Part shown: piece by piece, positions 1 through 8,133 of the stretch
How the letters are laid out: the number at the start of each line of letters is the position of its first letter
Position numbering within the stretch: the stretch's first letter is position 1
Assembly (NCBI RefSeq): GCF_028657945.1
Contig: NZ_CP059693.1
Coordinates: 4,092,001 to 4,156,000, forward strand
Direction: 5' to 3'
DNA from: Thalassomonas haliotis
GTDB taxonomy: Bacteria > Pseudomonadota > Gammaproteobacteria > Enterobacterales > Alteromonadaceae
DNA: 64,000 bases
Made by a program: the position numbers and the translations under genes
The notes under the pieces: generated by a model
Told to the model about the DNA's origin: nothing
Databases searched by the model: none
What the model saw: only the letters and a program-made list of their open reading frames with translations

Positions 1-218
1 CACAAGGCAACTAAGATAAATATTAACAATAACGCCTTAAATCCAGGGTTTTAGCCACAAATTAACCAAAGGCTTGCTTTTGTTTGGCGAAAACAAAGCC
101 AAAAAGAAGAATTATTCGCCAGCTTTTGTTTTTCAGGCCAGGCCAGGGGAAAAATTTTAGCCCTGTGGCGCAAGGATAGGTTACAATTGATTTTTTCTTT
201 TAATAACAGGTCTATGTC

Positions 219-746
219 ATGTCCCAGTATTTAGTTTTAACCGCTATGGGCGCGGATCGAACCGGGTGCGTTAGTGAGTTAACTAAATTAGCGAGTGAAT
301 GCGGCTGTAATATTCTCGACAGCCGGATGGCAATCTTTGGCCTGGAATTTACTTTTATCATGCTACTTAACGGCGATAGCCGTGCGATAGTACAAATAGA
401 AAATAAACTGCCTGCCATCGCCCATAGCCTGGATTTAATTACCATGATGAAACGGACCTCAGGTTACAAGTCACAGGACTTTACCCATCATTACCAGGCG
501 GAATACGCCGGTATTGACCAGCCGGGGATATTAAAAGCAATCACGGCGTTTTTTGCCACCCGTAATATAGATATTTCATCACTTAAATCGGAAATTGACC
601 CGTTAAGCAATAATATGCGGGCGCACATTTTATTTGCCCTGACAGAAAACACGGATATTAATACCCTGGAAAATGAATTTTTACAGCTATGTGAGCAAAT
701 TGATGTCCAGGGCTGTATCAAACAGGTCAATTCGAACTTATTATAA
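219..746 (+). CDS. gcvR: Glycine cleavage system transcriptional repressor GcvR
   Basis: 175-residue protein with the two-ACT-domain layout of GcvR. The first ACT domain (about residues 3-80) opens with a beta strand followed by an MGADRTG turn typical of ligand-binding ACT modules; the second (about 90-170) contains the AGIDQPGILKAIT segment. In E. coli GcvR binds GcvA and, with glycine, blocks activation of the gcv glycine cleavage operon; it does not bind DNA itself. The ATG at 219 follows a purine-rich stretch at about 204-210. The bcp gene follows after 44 bp, the same order as in E. coli. The 218 bases upstream hold no gene; dapA, often divergent from gcvR, would lie outside the window. 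Family call is firm, the regulatory role is taken from E. coli. Confidence 0.9.
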   Translation: MSQYLVLTAMGADRTGCVSELTKLASECGCNILDSRMAIFGLEFTFIMLLNGDSRAIVQIENKLPAIAHSLDLITMMKRTSGYKSQDFTHHYQAEYAGIDQPGILKAITAFFATRNIDISSLKSEIDPLSNNMRAHILFALTENTDINTLENEFLQLCEQIDVQGCIKQVNSNLL

Positions 747-790
747 TCCTTAGCCAACCACCAGGGCTCAACAGCAAGAGTAACAAAAGC

Positions 791-1261
791 ATGAATACAC
801 TTAATGTAGGCGATAACGCGCCATTATTCACCCTCAAAGATGAGCATGATCAGGACGTTAACCTTGCCGACTATATCGGTAAGCATCAGGTACTGGTTTA
901 TTTCTATCCTAAAGCTATGACCCCGGGATGTACGGTACAGGCCCAGGGATTAAGAGACAGTAAGGCCGAACTGGAAAAATTAAACACTAAAGTGTTTGGT
1001 ATCAGCCCGGATGAGCCAAAGCGCCTGGCGAAATTTTGCCAGCGCGACGAGCTTAACTTCACCCTGCTCTCCGATGTCGACCATAAAGTCGCCGATGACT
1101 TTGGCGTCTGGGGCTTAAAAAAGTTTATGGGCAAAGAATATGATGGCATCCACCGCCTGAGTTTTTTGATCGGCCTGGACGGTAAAATCAGCCATGTCTT
1201 TAACAAATTTAAAACCAAGACCCATCACGAAGTGGTATTGGAAGTATTAAAGGCTCAGTAG
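791..1261 (+). CDS. bcp: Thioredoxin-dependent peroxiredoxin Bcp (PrxQ type)
   Basis: 156-residue single-domain peroxiredoxin that reduces H2O2 and organic hydroperoxides with electrons from thioredoxin, in the cytoplasm. The active-site loop FYPKAMTPGCTVQAQ gives the peroxidatic Cys47 with the upstream Thr44 and Pro40. The usual E. coli-type resolving Cys five residues later is replaced by Gln52. The only other cysteine is Cys83 (KFCQRDEL), 36 residues after Cys47, which fits the alpha3-type resolving Cys known from Xanthomonas BCP. It lies 44 bp downstream of gcvR and is probably cotranscribed. A long imperfect hairpin follows at 1294-1348. Confidence 0.93.
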   Translation: MNTLNVGDNAPLFTLKDEHDQDVNLADYIGKHQVLVYFYPKAMTPGCTVQAQGLRDSKAELEKLNTKVFGISPDEPKRLAKFCQRDELNFTLLSDVDHKVADDFGVWGLKKFMGKEYDGIHRLSFLIGLDGKISHVFNKFKTKTHHEVVLEVLKAQ

Positions 1262-1293
1262 CCGATAAACTTTTACTTAAACCGTTAACCCCC

Positions 1294-1348
1294 GGGGATA
1301 CCATAAAACCGGCAATATCACCGATATTTGCGCTTTTATGGCATCCCC
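1294..1348. terminator. Long inverted repeat between bcp and the AraC-type gene
   Basis: Fifteen-base arms (1294-1308 and 1334-1348) pair with one mismatch, GGGGATACCATAAAA against TTTTATGGCATCCCC. A second shorter pairing (GCAATATC/GATATTTGC) lies inside the loop. It sits between the 3' ends of convergent genes and may serve as a two-way terminator, although no T-run follows directly. Confidence 0.45.
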
Positions 1349-1429
1349 GTCACATCATTGCCTGCTGCCGTGTTATTGCTGCTTTATATCGCTGCCAAAG
1401 ATTAAGTAGATCCCTTAAACAGGTCCGGC

Positions 1430-2314
1430 TCACGGACTGACAAACTCATTGCGAAATTCCTGCGGCGTTTTCTTATGTTCACGCTGGAAAATGTCATAAA
1501 AACGGCTGATGGAACCAAAACCCGCTTCCAGAGCAACAGTTAATACCGCATGATTGGTATCTATCAGCAAGGCCTGTGCATGCTGTAAGCGAAGCTTGTT
1601 GATATATTGTTTGATAGAGGTTTTCATCACACGATGGAATAACTTCATTGCATAATTGGGATGCAGTCCCGTTTCCCGGGCAACCTGTTCTATGGTGATT
1701 TTTTTATCATAATTATCGGCAATGTATTTTAAGATCACCCTGATATGCATGAGTCCGCCCGATAACGATTTTTTCCCCTGATTTTTTAATGATGATGATA
1801 GGTCAAAGGTTGTAAAGGGCTCCAGCGACATGCGCCGGATCCTGTTTTTGATTTCATCAATCACCTGTATCACTAAAGTGGTATTTTTTGTCGCCAGATC
1901 ATGTTCCCACAGCCGGGTCATGGTTTGATCGCCGTCATGTAAACGCTCCGCCACCAGAACCTCCCCGGAAAATATCTCGCTGATAAAGCGGTTTGAAAAT
2001 TTCCACGATAAAAAAGCCTGCAGCGGAATATAAATATTGACCATCTCTCCCTCCCCCTGCGCAGCTATCATCTGGTGCGGGATGCTGGCCCAGAAAAGTA
2101 TCATACGCCCTTGCGGGACGCTGATTTTTTTCCCGTTAATTAAATAATCTGCCGAACAATCAAATAAATAGTTTATTTCGATATGGCCATGCCAGTGACT
2201 CGTCGCCATCAGTTGCGGTTTATGTCGTTGAAAACCAAAACTGTCTTCATAGCCCTGAGCTTGCAAGGGGCTGCTTTCATTAATTTTTATTCTCTTGATC
2301 CAATCCACTGGCAC
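1430..2314 (-). CDS. AraC-family transcriptional regulator, MelR-like
   Basis: 294-residue regulator. The N-terminal half (about 1-140) is a cupin-type sensing domain resembling MelR (SHWHGHIEINYLF, then LFWASIPHQM). The C-terminal 100 residues form the AraC double helix-turn-helix: helix set one around ITIEQVARETGLHPNYAMKLF, set two around VLTVALEAGFGSISRFYDIF, ending PQEFRNEF. The effector is unknown; MelR-like members often sense sugars. It is divergent from the secreted collagenase gene at 2758 across 443 bp, so control of that gene is a reasonable inference. The start is GTG; a second GTG six bases downstream (2308) has better spacing from the GGGAG motif and may be the real one. Confidence 0.85.
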   Translation of the reverse strand: MPVDWIKRIKINESSPLQAQGYEDSFGFQRHKPQLMATSHWHGHIEINYLFDCSADYLINGKKISVPQGRMILFWASIPHQMIAAQGEGEMVNIYIPLQAFLSWKFSNRFISEIFSGEVLVAERLHDGDQTMTRLWEHDLATKNTTLVIQVIDEIKNRIRRMSLEPFTTFDLSSSLKNQGKKSLSGGLMHIRVILKYIADNYDKKITIEQVARETGLHPNYAMKLFHRVMKTSIKQYINKLRLQHAQALLIDTNHAVLTVALEAGFGSISRFYDIFQREHKKTPQEFRNEFVSP

Positions 2315-2355
2315 GGCTCCCTTTTGCTGAATACCCGCTTTACGCTAACTGAATA

Positions 2356-2365
2356 CAGTATACAA
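2356..2365. promoter_or_regulatory. Candidate GntR-like operator, imperfect
   Basis: CAGTATACAA matches 8 of 10 positions of the TTGTATACAA palindrome found upstream of the POT-transporter operon and the M24/M9 operon. It lies 42 bases upstream of the AraC-type regulator start. A match of this quality could be chance; the shared genomic theme is what makes it notable. Confidence 0.3.
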
Positions 2366-2515
2366 AACAACCTAAAATCATTTGCTGGGCTGTAAGGGCA
2401 TTCTTCCGCCCCGGGTAGAGACAAGCATCTTTTTAACTTTAAAAGGCGTGTTTTCGGCAACTTTTTGCTTGGAAACGATACGAATTCACTGACATCCAGT
2501 GCTTAAATGGAAAAG

Positions 2516-2530
2516 GATATATTGTATATC
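2516..2530. promoter_or_regulatory. Inverted repeat upstream of the collagenase gene
   Basis: GATATA-TTG-TATATC is a perfect 6-bp inverted repeat with a 3-bp centre. It also contains TTGTATATCA, 8 of 10 matches to TTGTATACAA. It lies about 230 bp upstream of the collagenase start and might be an operator for the divergent AraC-type protein or a GntR-type regulator. Confidence 0.3.
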
Positions 2531-2757
2531 AAGCCATCATGACAACTTGATGACAGACCGCCCATAGATGAAGCTCTTGATAATACCTGCTGTTTGCACC
2601 TTACCAAGCGGCAATAAAAACTCAAAGAGGGTCATCTTTACATAAAACATGCTTTACCACGAAAATAATAAGATAAAGGATTTCAAACAATGAAAATGCA
2701 CCGCCCATCCAGCATCCGCCAGACCTTTTGTCCGCCCCCCACCGGGAGGATACTACC

Positions 2758-5700
2758 ATGATGGTAAAAAAAACATTATCCATACTGTTAATCAGCGCGC
2801 TGACGCCAACGGTGTTGGCAGCCAATAGTCCGGCAAGAGGAGTTGATGCTGTTGCAGCATCCGATCAGGTCGCCCATGCCAGGCATAACCGCTTTATTCC
2901 ATCACCGGCCTTGCCTGCAAAACACTATGATATCTCAGCTCCCATAAAACCTGCCCTACATGAAAAAAGCCCCGAGAAGGCAAATCAAGACAAAGTCACT
3001 ACTAACGTTTTATCAACCTCAGCCGATGCCAGCTGCAACGATAATGCTTTTATTACTTCAGGCAGTGCTTTGTTGGCACAAATCAAAAATCAGGGTTTTG
3101 ATTGTGTCGGCCGCTTATTCACCGACGCCTCACAAGCCGTACGACTAGGCACCTTCACTCAAGCCAACATTCTCACGGTAGCGGGCGAAGCCAAAGCAAA
3201 ATCTCTCGCCTATAAGGGTACAGATACCGATAACTACTTTAAGGCGCTGCAATATTGGCTCCGCGCCTTTTATTATTACGGCAACAGAGAGCTGTTAACC
3301 CCCCAGAACCAGGCGGCAACAAAGGCTGCAATGGACGCCCTGTTCAGCAACAGCCATATGTATGATAAAACCACGGAAAATGCCGATGTTATCGAGCTTG
3401 CCATCGTCAACTTGAACAATGCCAGTATCCGTGAACATTATATGGATGTGGTACACCAGCTGCTCAACCGCTACGATGCTTCCTATGACAGCGTCAAAGG
3501 CTGGGGAGATGTCTTTGCCGAAGCGACCTGGGGAATACCAAGTGCCTGTGCCCGCTTTGCCGACTGCCGCACCAGTGAGCACACTGCCGCTCTTATCAGC
3601 AAAATGGCCAACTTTATTCACGATAATATTGCCTGGCTCGACAAACCCTCGACCGACTACCACTTGCACAACCTGGGGTATCAACTGGCCAATATCTACA
3701 GCGGCCAGCATGACAGCCACTTCTCTGCTATCGAAGCGACGCTTGCTGGCGAGGTCGATAAAATACTCAATAGCTTTGGCCCGCTCAAAACAGACAGCGG
3801 CCGCCGGGCTTACCTGCAGGTACTTAATGCCGTAAGTTATCAGGGAAAGTGCAGCGACTTTAATGTCTGTAATAAAAAAGACGAGATTATCGCCTCGGTA
3901 TTAAACGACCGCATCAATTGCCCGTCCGGCACCCTTTTTATGTGGGCACAGGACATGAACCAGGCGCAGCTTGAATGGGCCTGCAGTTCTTTAAGCAGTC
4001 ATGAAGACTATTTTCATACCACAATGAAAACCAACAGGACACCTGTGACTCCGGACGATAATGAGTCCTTGCGTATGGTGGTTTTTAACAACGCTGCCGA
4101 GTGGCGTATTTATGGCGGGGTCTTATTTGGCGCCAGCACAGACAACGGCGGTTTGTATCTCGAAGGCGATCCAAGTGCTGCCGGCGATCAGGCAACCTTT
4201 TTTGCCTATGAGGAAGTGCCGGTACGTCCGGTGTTTGATATCTGGAATCTGCGCCATGAATATATGCATTATCTGGACGGCCGTTTTATTACCCGGGGAG
4301 ATTTTCACGATGTCAACGGCGCCGGAAAAACCGTATGGTACGGCGAAGGCATTGCCGAATATATTTCCCGCCGCAACTGTAATGACGGCGCAGCAGATGA
4401 GGCTGCTGCCGGCAGTTATGATCTGAGTACAATCTTTACCAACGAATACGGCGTCGGCCAAACCCGTATTTACTCCTGGGGTTATCTTGCCTCCCGTTAT
4501 ATGTTTGAACGCCAGAACAGCACTTTCTTTACTATGCTGGATAAGTTTAAACAAGGAGATTATGCCGGTTACCGCACCGATATGCTTGATAACTGGGTAA
4601 ACAACAAGACCTTTGACAACGACTTTTCCAGCTGGCTGACTAGGGTTACCTCATCCGGTTGTACCGTCGATAATACCCGTCCGCCTTCGCCGGTCGAGCC
4701 GGTAAATGTCGACGATATCCAGGGAGACGAACAGACCGGCATTAATGCCTGTGCCCTCGGTCGTGCGCGCGAGTCCCGCAATATCAGTCCGGGTCAGGCC
4801 ATTTGTCTTGAAAATGCCAGCAACAACAACCAGGTGCAAATTGGTTTATATGCCCCTTCGGGATTAGTCAATGTCAGCCTGGAGATCACCATGCGCCATG
4901 GCAGCGGCAATGCTAATTTATTACACCGCTGGGATGCCCGTCCCAATGACACCACCTATGATCATATCTCCAACGGCCCCAGCAATGACGAAACCATTTT
5001 GGTGCCACAAGTACAGCCGGGTTGGCATTATATTCATGTTCGCGCCGACAGTGCCTTTACCGATGCCACTTTATTGGCCCGATACATACAAAACGATGGC
5101 CCGATCAGCGATAATGTCTTGAAAAACGGCGTAAGTAAAAGCGTTAGCGGCAAAGCGCAGCAAGAGGAGCACTTTACCCTGGAAGTACCGGCAAATGCTT
5201 TTGCCCTGACCTTTGATATCAGCGGCGGTACCGGCGATGCCGATCTGTATGTACAATACGGCTCGGCGCCCGATATCAACAATCATGACTGTCGTCCCTA
5301 TAAAGGCGGTAATGTCGAACATTGTGCCATGGATAACATTCAAGCAGGCACCTACTACGTTATGCTGCGAGGCTATCGTGATTTCAGCGATGTTGACCTG
5401 GTGGCCAACTACAACCCGGGCAGCAGCAATGCGGCCCCGGTAGCCTTAACCAATGGCCCTTTTAACGCCACCGTCAACAGCAGTATCGCCATGAGCAGCA
5501 ACGGCTCATCCGACAGCGACGGTACCCTGACCGCCTGGCATTGGGACTTTGGTGACGGTAACAACAGTACATCGGCTAACCCCAGCCATAGTTATGCCGG
5601 TGCCGGTAATTATACCGTTACCTTAACGGTCACAGACAATGACGGCGCAACCGCAAGCACCAGCACTAACGCGGTGGTTGCAGCCGCCAATCATGGCAAT

Positions 5701-6006
5701 AGCCTGGAAAATGGCGTGGTCACCCTGGTTAGCGGCAGTGCAAATCAAGAAAGTGTTTATTCGCTCGAAGTACCGGCAGGCGCCACTAACTTACGTTTTG
5801 TCACCAGCGGCGGCAGCGGCGATGTTGATATGCATGTCAAATTCGGCTCAGCGCCGACAAAAAGTGATTATGATTGCCGTCCCTGGCTGGTCGGCAGCAA
5901 TGAAACCTGCAATATCAGCAATGTCCAGACGGGTACTTATTACGTTATGTTATTGGGTTATAGCGATCATAGCGAAGTAAACCTGGTGGCAAGTTATAGC
6001 CCTTAA
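2758..6006 (+). CDS. Secreted M9 collagenase with PPC and PKD domains
   Basis: 1082 residues. An upstream in-frame TTG exists at 2728, but ATG 2758 has the ribosome site GGGAGGA seven bases before it and begins a clean signal peptide (about 1-23, ending VLAA). An M9 N-terminal domain (about 90-400) precedes the catalytic core with zinc motif HEYMH (His500, Glu501, His504) and the downstream ligand Glu530 within GEGIAEY. The tail carries a beta-sandwich PPC-like domain (about 660-780), a PPC domain (about 790-890), a PKD domain with WDFGDG (about 895-980) and a final PPC domain (about 985-1082). M9 enzymes cleave triple-helical collagen; PPC and PKD domains bind or loosen collagen fibres. Export is presumably by Sec and type II secretion. 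A related short M9 lipoprotein is encoded at 45824-46786. Confidence 0.93.
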   Translation: MMVKKTLSILLISALTPTVLAANSPARGVDAVAASDQVAHARHNRFIPSPALPAKHYDISAPIKPALHEKSPEKANQDKVTTNVLSTSADASCNDNAFITSGSALLAQIKNQGFDCVGRLFTDASQAVRLGTFTQANILTVAGEAKAKSLAYKGTDTDNYFKALQYWLRAFYYYGNRELLTPQNQAATKAAMDALFSNSHMYDKTTENADVIELAIVNLNNASIREHYMDVVHQLLNRYDASYDSVKGWGDVFAEATWGIPSACARFADCRTSEHTAALISKMANFIHDNIAWLDKPSTDYHLHNLGYQLANIYSGQHDSHFSAIEATLAGEVDKILNSFGPLKTDSGRRAYLQVLNAVSYQGKCSDFNVCNKKDEIIASVLNDRINCPSGTLFMWAQDMNQAQLEWACSSLSSHEDYFHTTMKTNRTPVTPDDNESLRMVVFNNAAEWRIYGGVLFGASTDNGGLYLEGDPSAAGDQATFFAYEEVPVRPVFDIWNLRHEYMHYLDGRFITRGDFHDVNGAGKTVWYGEGIAEYISRRNCNDGAADEAAAGSYDLSTIFTNEYGVGQTRIYSWGYLASRYMFERQNSTFFTMLDKFKQGDYAGYRTDMLDNWVNNKTFDNDFSSWLTRVTSSGCTVDNTRPPSPVEPVNVDDIQGDEQTGINACALGRARESRNISPGQAICLENASNNNQVQIGLYAPSGLVNVSLEITMRHGSGNANLLHRWDARPNDTTYDHISNGPSNDETILVPQVQPGWHYIHVRADSAFTDATLLARYIQNDGPISDNVLKNGVSKSVSGKAQQEEHFTLEVPANAFALTFDISGGTGDADLYVQYGSAPDINNHDCRPYKGGNVEHCAMDNIQAGTYYVMLRGYRDFSDVDLVANYNPGSSNAAPVALTNGPFNATVNSSIAMSSNGSSDSDGTLTAWHWDFGDGNNSTSANPSHSYAGAGNYTVTLTVTDNDGATASTSTNAVVAAANHGNSLENGVVTLVSGSANQESVYSLEVPAGATNLRFVTSGGSGDVDMHVKFGSAPTKSDYDCRPWLVGSNETCNISNVQTGTYYVMLLGYSDHSEVNLVASYSP

Positions 6007-6046
6007 ACCATCACGAAGCACTCTCATTTAACATGATGAAAATGAC

Positions 6047-6069
6047 AAAAGGGCCATCACGGCCCTTTT
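6047..6069. terminator. Bidirectional intrinsic terminator
   Basis: AAAAGGGCC - ATCAC - GGCCCTTTT hairpin between the convergent collagenase and perM genes. The arms end in A and T runs, so it can work in both directions. Confidence 0.85.
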
Positions 6070-6084
6070 CTCTTCACATTAAGA

Positions 6085-7158
6085 TTAACTGTTTTCGCCG
6101 GCGGTTTCCTGCTGGCTGGTGGACCAGGCATTGATCACCGCCTTAACCAGGGTGGCCAGCGGAATAGCGAAAAACACCCCCCAAAAGCCCCATAAACCGC
6201 CAAATAAAATCACCGCGATAATGATAGTAACCGGGTGCAGATTCACCGCTTCAGAAAACAGAATCGGCACCAGCAAATTGCCGTCCAGTGCCTGGATAAT
6301 GGCATAGGCGATCATCACATAGCCAAACTCCGCACTTGTGCCCCATTGAAACAAGGCCACCAGTAACACGGGAAAAGTCACGATAGTTGCACCGACATAA
6401 GGCACCAGTACCGACAAACCTACCAATACCCCCAGTAAAACCGCATATTCCAGGCCGAGAAAAATAAAAGTGACGGTAGAGACGGCGCCGATGATCAGGA
6501 TTTCAATCACCTTACCCCGGATATAATTCATGATTTGCTGGTTCATTTCCCGGCCCACCTGGCTCGCCATGCGCCGCTCTTTCGGCAGAAAAATAACAAA
6601 ACCTGCCATCAGCTCATCTTTGTCTTTTAAAAAGAAAAACACCATCAGCGGCACCAGGATCAGGTAAATCATCAGGGCAACAATATCGGATATCGAATTC
6701 AAAGATGCCTTAAGCACTATCTGGCCCCAGTCAAGCAGCTTTTCCTTCACCAGATTGATTAAGGTTTCAATTTGCTCCGCCTGAACAAATTCGGGATATT
6801 TCTCCGGCAAGGTCAACAGGTAACTTTGCCCATGGGTGATCATCTGCGGCACTTCCTGCAACAAGTTGCTGCTTTGCTGCCACATCACCGGCATCAGTCC
6901 GAGCAGGGCAAGCAGCGAGAAACCGATAAACCCCGAGACCACAGTCGTGACCGCACTGGTGCGCGAAAAGCCGACTTTCATTAACTGGTTGGCGGGTAAA
7001 TCAAGCAAAAAGGCAATGGCGATGGCAACAAATACCGGCATCAGCAGATGGCTGAAAAAATAAATAAACATAAAGGCGCCGATTAAGATCACCGCCAGGG
7101 TGACAGCATGGGGATCGGAAAATTTGCGCTTATACCAGTCGGCGAACATATGAACCAT
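6085..7158 (-). CDS. perM: AI-2E family transporter, PerM-like membrane protein
   Basis: 357-residue inner-membrane protein of the AI-2E exporter family (PF01594), with about eight hydrophobic helices. Family landmarks include the paired N-terminal helices, the amphipathic central region (about 85-150) and the C-terminal HPVTIIIAVILFGGLWGFWG segment. In gammaproteobacteria perM usually lies divergent from bepA, as here apart from one inserted gene. Its substrate is not established for PerM itself. The tusA-like gene ends 8 bp upstream, so the two probably form one transcript. A second in-frame ATG lies three codons downstream. Confidence 0.88.
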   Translation of the reverse strand: MVHMFADWYKRKFSDPHAVTLAVILIGAFMFIYFFSHLLMPVFVAIAIAFLLDLPANQLMKVGFSRTSAVTTVVSGFIGFSLLALLGLMPVMWQQSSNLLQEVPQMITHGQSYLLTLPEKYPEFVQAEQIETLINLVKEKLLDWGQIVLKASLNSISDIVALMIYLILVPLMVFFFLKDKDELMAGFVIFLPKERRMASQVGREMNQQIMNYIRGKVIEILIIGAVSTVTFIFLGLEYAVLLGVLVGLSVLVPYVGATIVTFPVLLVALFQWGTSAEFGYVMIAYAIIQALDGNLLVPILFSEAVNLHPVTIIIAVILFGGLWGFWGVFFAIPLATLVKAVINAWSTSQQETAGENS

Positions 7159-7166
7159 AAACTTAC

Positions 7167-7388
7167 TTACCTGTTTTTAATGTGTAATTCGAGCACAGAA
7201 TTGCTTATATAGCGTACATTATATGGATATCCCTGCTTTTTTAGTAATTTAGGAATATCTTTTATCGAACCTTTATCGCTGATACGAATCAGACAAACAT
7301 CATCTTTTTGCATTTTTTTCAATATCACACGCATTTTAACCAGAGGCAGAGGACATTTATCAGCGGTTGCATCGTATTCATATAACAT
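7167..7388 (-). CDS. TusA/SirA-like sulfurtransferase
   Basis: 73-residue protein of the TusA (SirA/YedF/YeeD) family. The family active-site motif is present as ADKCPLPLVKMR, with Cys12 as the presumed persulfide carrier. Length is slightly below E. coli TusA (81 residues), and the gene is next to perM rather than in a tRNA-thiolation context, so it is more likely a paralogue for general sulfur relay than the housekeeping TusA. First gene of the tusA-like/perM unit, 8 bp before perM. Confidence 0.82.
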   Translation of the reverse strand: MLYEYDATADKCPLPLVKMRVILKKMQKDDVCLIRISDKGSIKDIPKLLKKQGYPYNVRYISNSVLELHIKNR

Positions 7389-7454
7389 AGGAAATAATTA
7401 AAACAGCACTTTTGTTTAATTATCTAATTTGCGACAATTGATTACAATCATCTA

Positions 7455-8120
7455 ATGGTACTTATTAATAAAGAATTTAGTGAGCAGTACGAGAGCCAAA
7501 TGAGCGAATTTTTAAAAGCACCCGCCTTAAAAGACATTAATGCCAATAAACGTAAACTTAACTGGGGAGAAGTTCCGGCCATTTACCATATGGTATCTTC
7601 ATCGGTCGGCGAGCTCGACGGCATCTTAACCCATGGGTTTGACAGCGCATATAAACACCTGCTTAACCGTGACACCTGGAATATGAATTTACTCGGCGGT
7701 TATAGCGATAAAGACGGCAATCCTGCGGTAAAAATCAAACCCCAGATCAGCCTCAAGCATGTTTTTAATGAAATGGGTTACGAGTTGCACTGTTTTCCGA
7801 TGATCCAGGGGGAGCGCCTTGATACTACCCTGATCAGAAATCCCTGGTGTCCGTTCACGGCCTGGATACCGGAAACCATGCGCCGGTTGTTTCGCATTAA
7901 CTCCCTGCCGGCCTTTATTATTTACTCTATGGATAACGGCGATGAAGCCGATTTGGAATTAATAAAATATGCCTATCTGCGGGTGGATAATCTCATTGAT
8001 ATTTTAAGGGGATCTTTTGATATCATAGAAATCGACGGTTATAGCATCGCCGAGTTTTATCGTGATATTGAGCGGCAAAAAGCCAACGACACGGTCAATG
8101 AAATACGTGACATCAACTAA
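7455..8120 (+). CDS. Conserved hypothetical protein, unrecognised
   Basis: 221 residues, no signal peptide or membrane helix. Soluble mixed alpha/beta composition with several aromatic and charged motifs (NPWCPFTAWIPETMRRLF at about 128-145). I do not recognise a family. It sits between the divergent tusA-like gene and bepA and ends 13 bp before the preferred bepA start, so it is probably cotranscribed with bepA. Codon usage matches its neighbours, and the reading frame is intact, which argues for a real gene. No clear ribosome site precedes the ATG. Confidence 0.7.
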   Translation: MVLINKEFSEQYESQMSEFLKAPALKDINANKRKLNWGEVPAIYHMVSSSVGELDGILTHGFDSAYKHLLNRDTWNMNLLGGYSDKDGNPAVKIKPQISLKHVFNEMGYELHCFPMIQGERLDTTLIRNPWCPFTAWIPETMRRLFRINSLPAFIIYSMDNGDEADLELIKYAYLRVDNLIDILRGSFDIIEIDGYSIAEFYRDIERQKANDTVNEIRDIN

Positions 8121-8133
8121 ACGGAAGACTATT

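Larger units (their letters stand above)
2315..2757. other. Divergent intergenic region, AraC gene / collagenase gene
   Basis: 443 bp without a credible gene. It must hold promoters for both divergent genes. Two imperfect copies of the TTGTATACAA palindrome seen upstream of the collagen-peptide operons lie here (2356-2365 and 2516-2530). The collagenase ribosome binding site GGGAGGA is at 2744-2750. I could not fix promoter hexamers with confidence. Confidence 0.5.

Noticed and set aside
2728-2757. Upstream TTG start for the collagenase
   Set aside because: It would include the ribosome binding site in the coding sequence and spoil the signal peptide; ATG 2758 fits both.
4123-4554. Long antisense frames inside the collagenase gene
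   Set aside because: They are shadows of the GC-rich collagenase codons, with no ribosome sites or family features.
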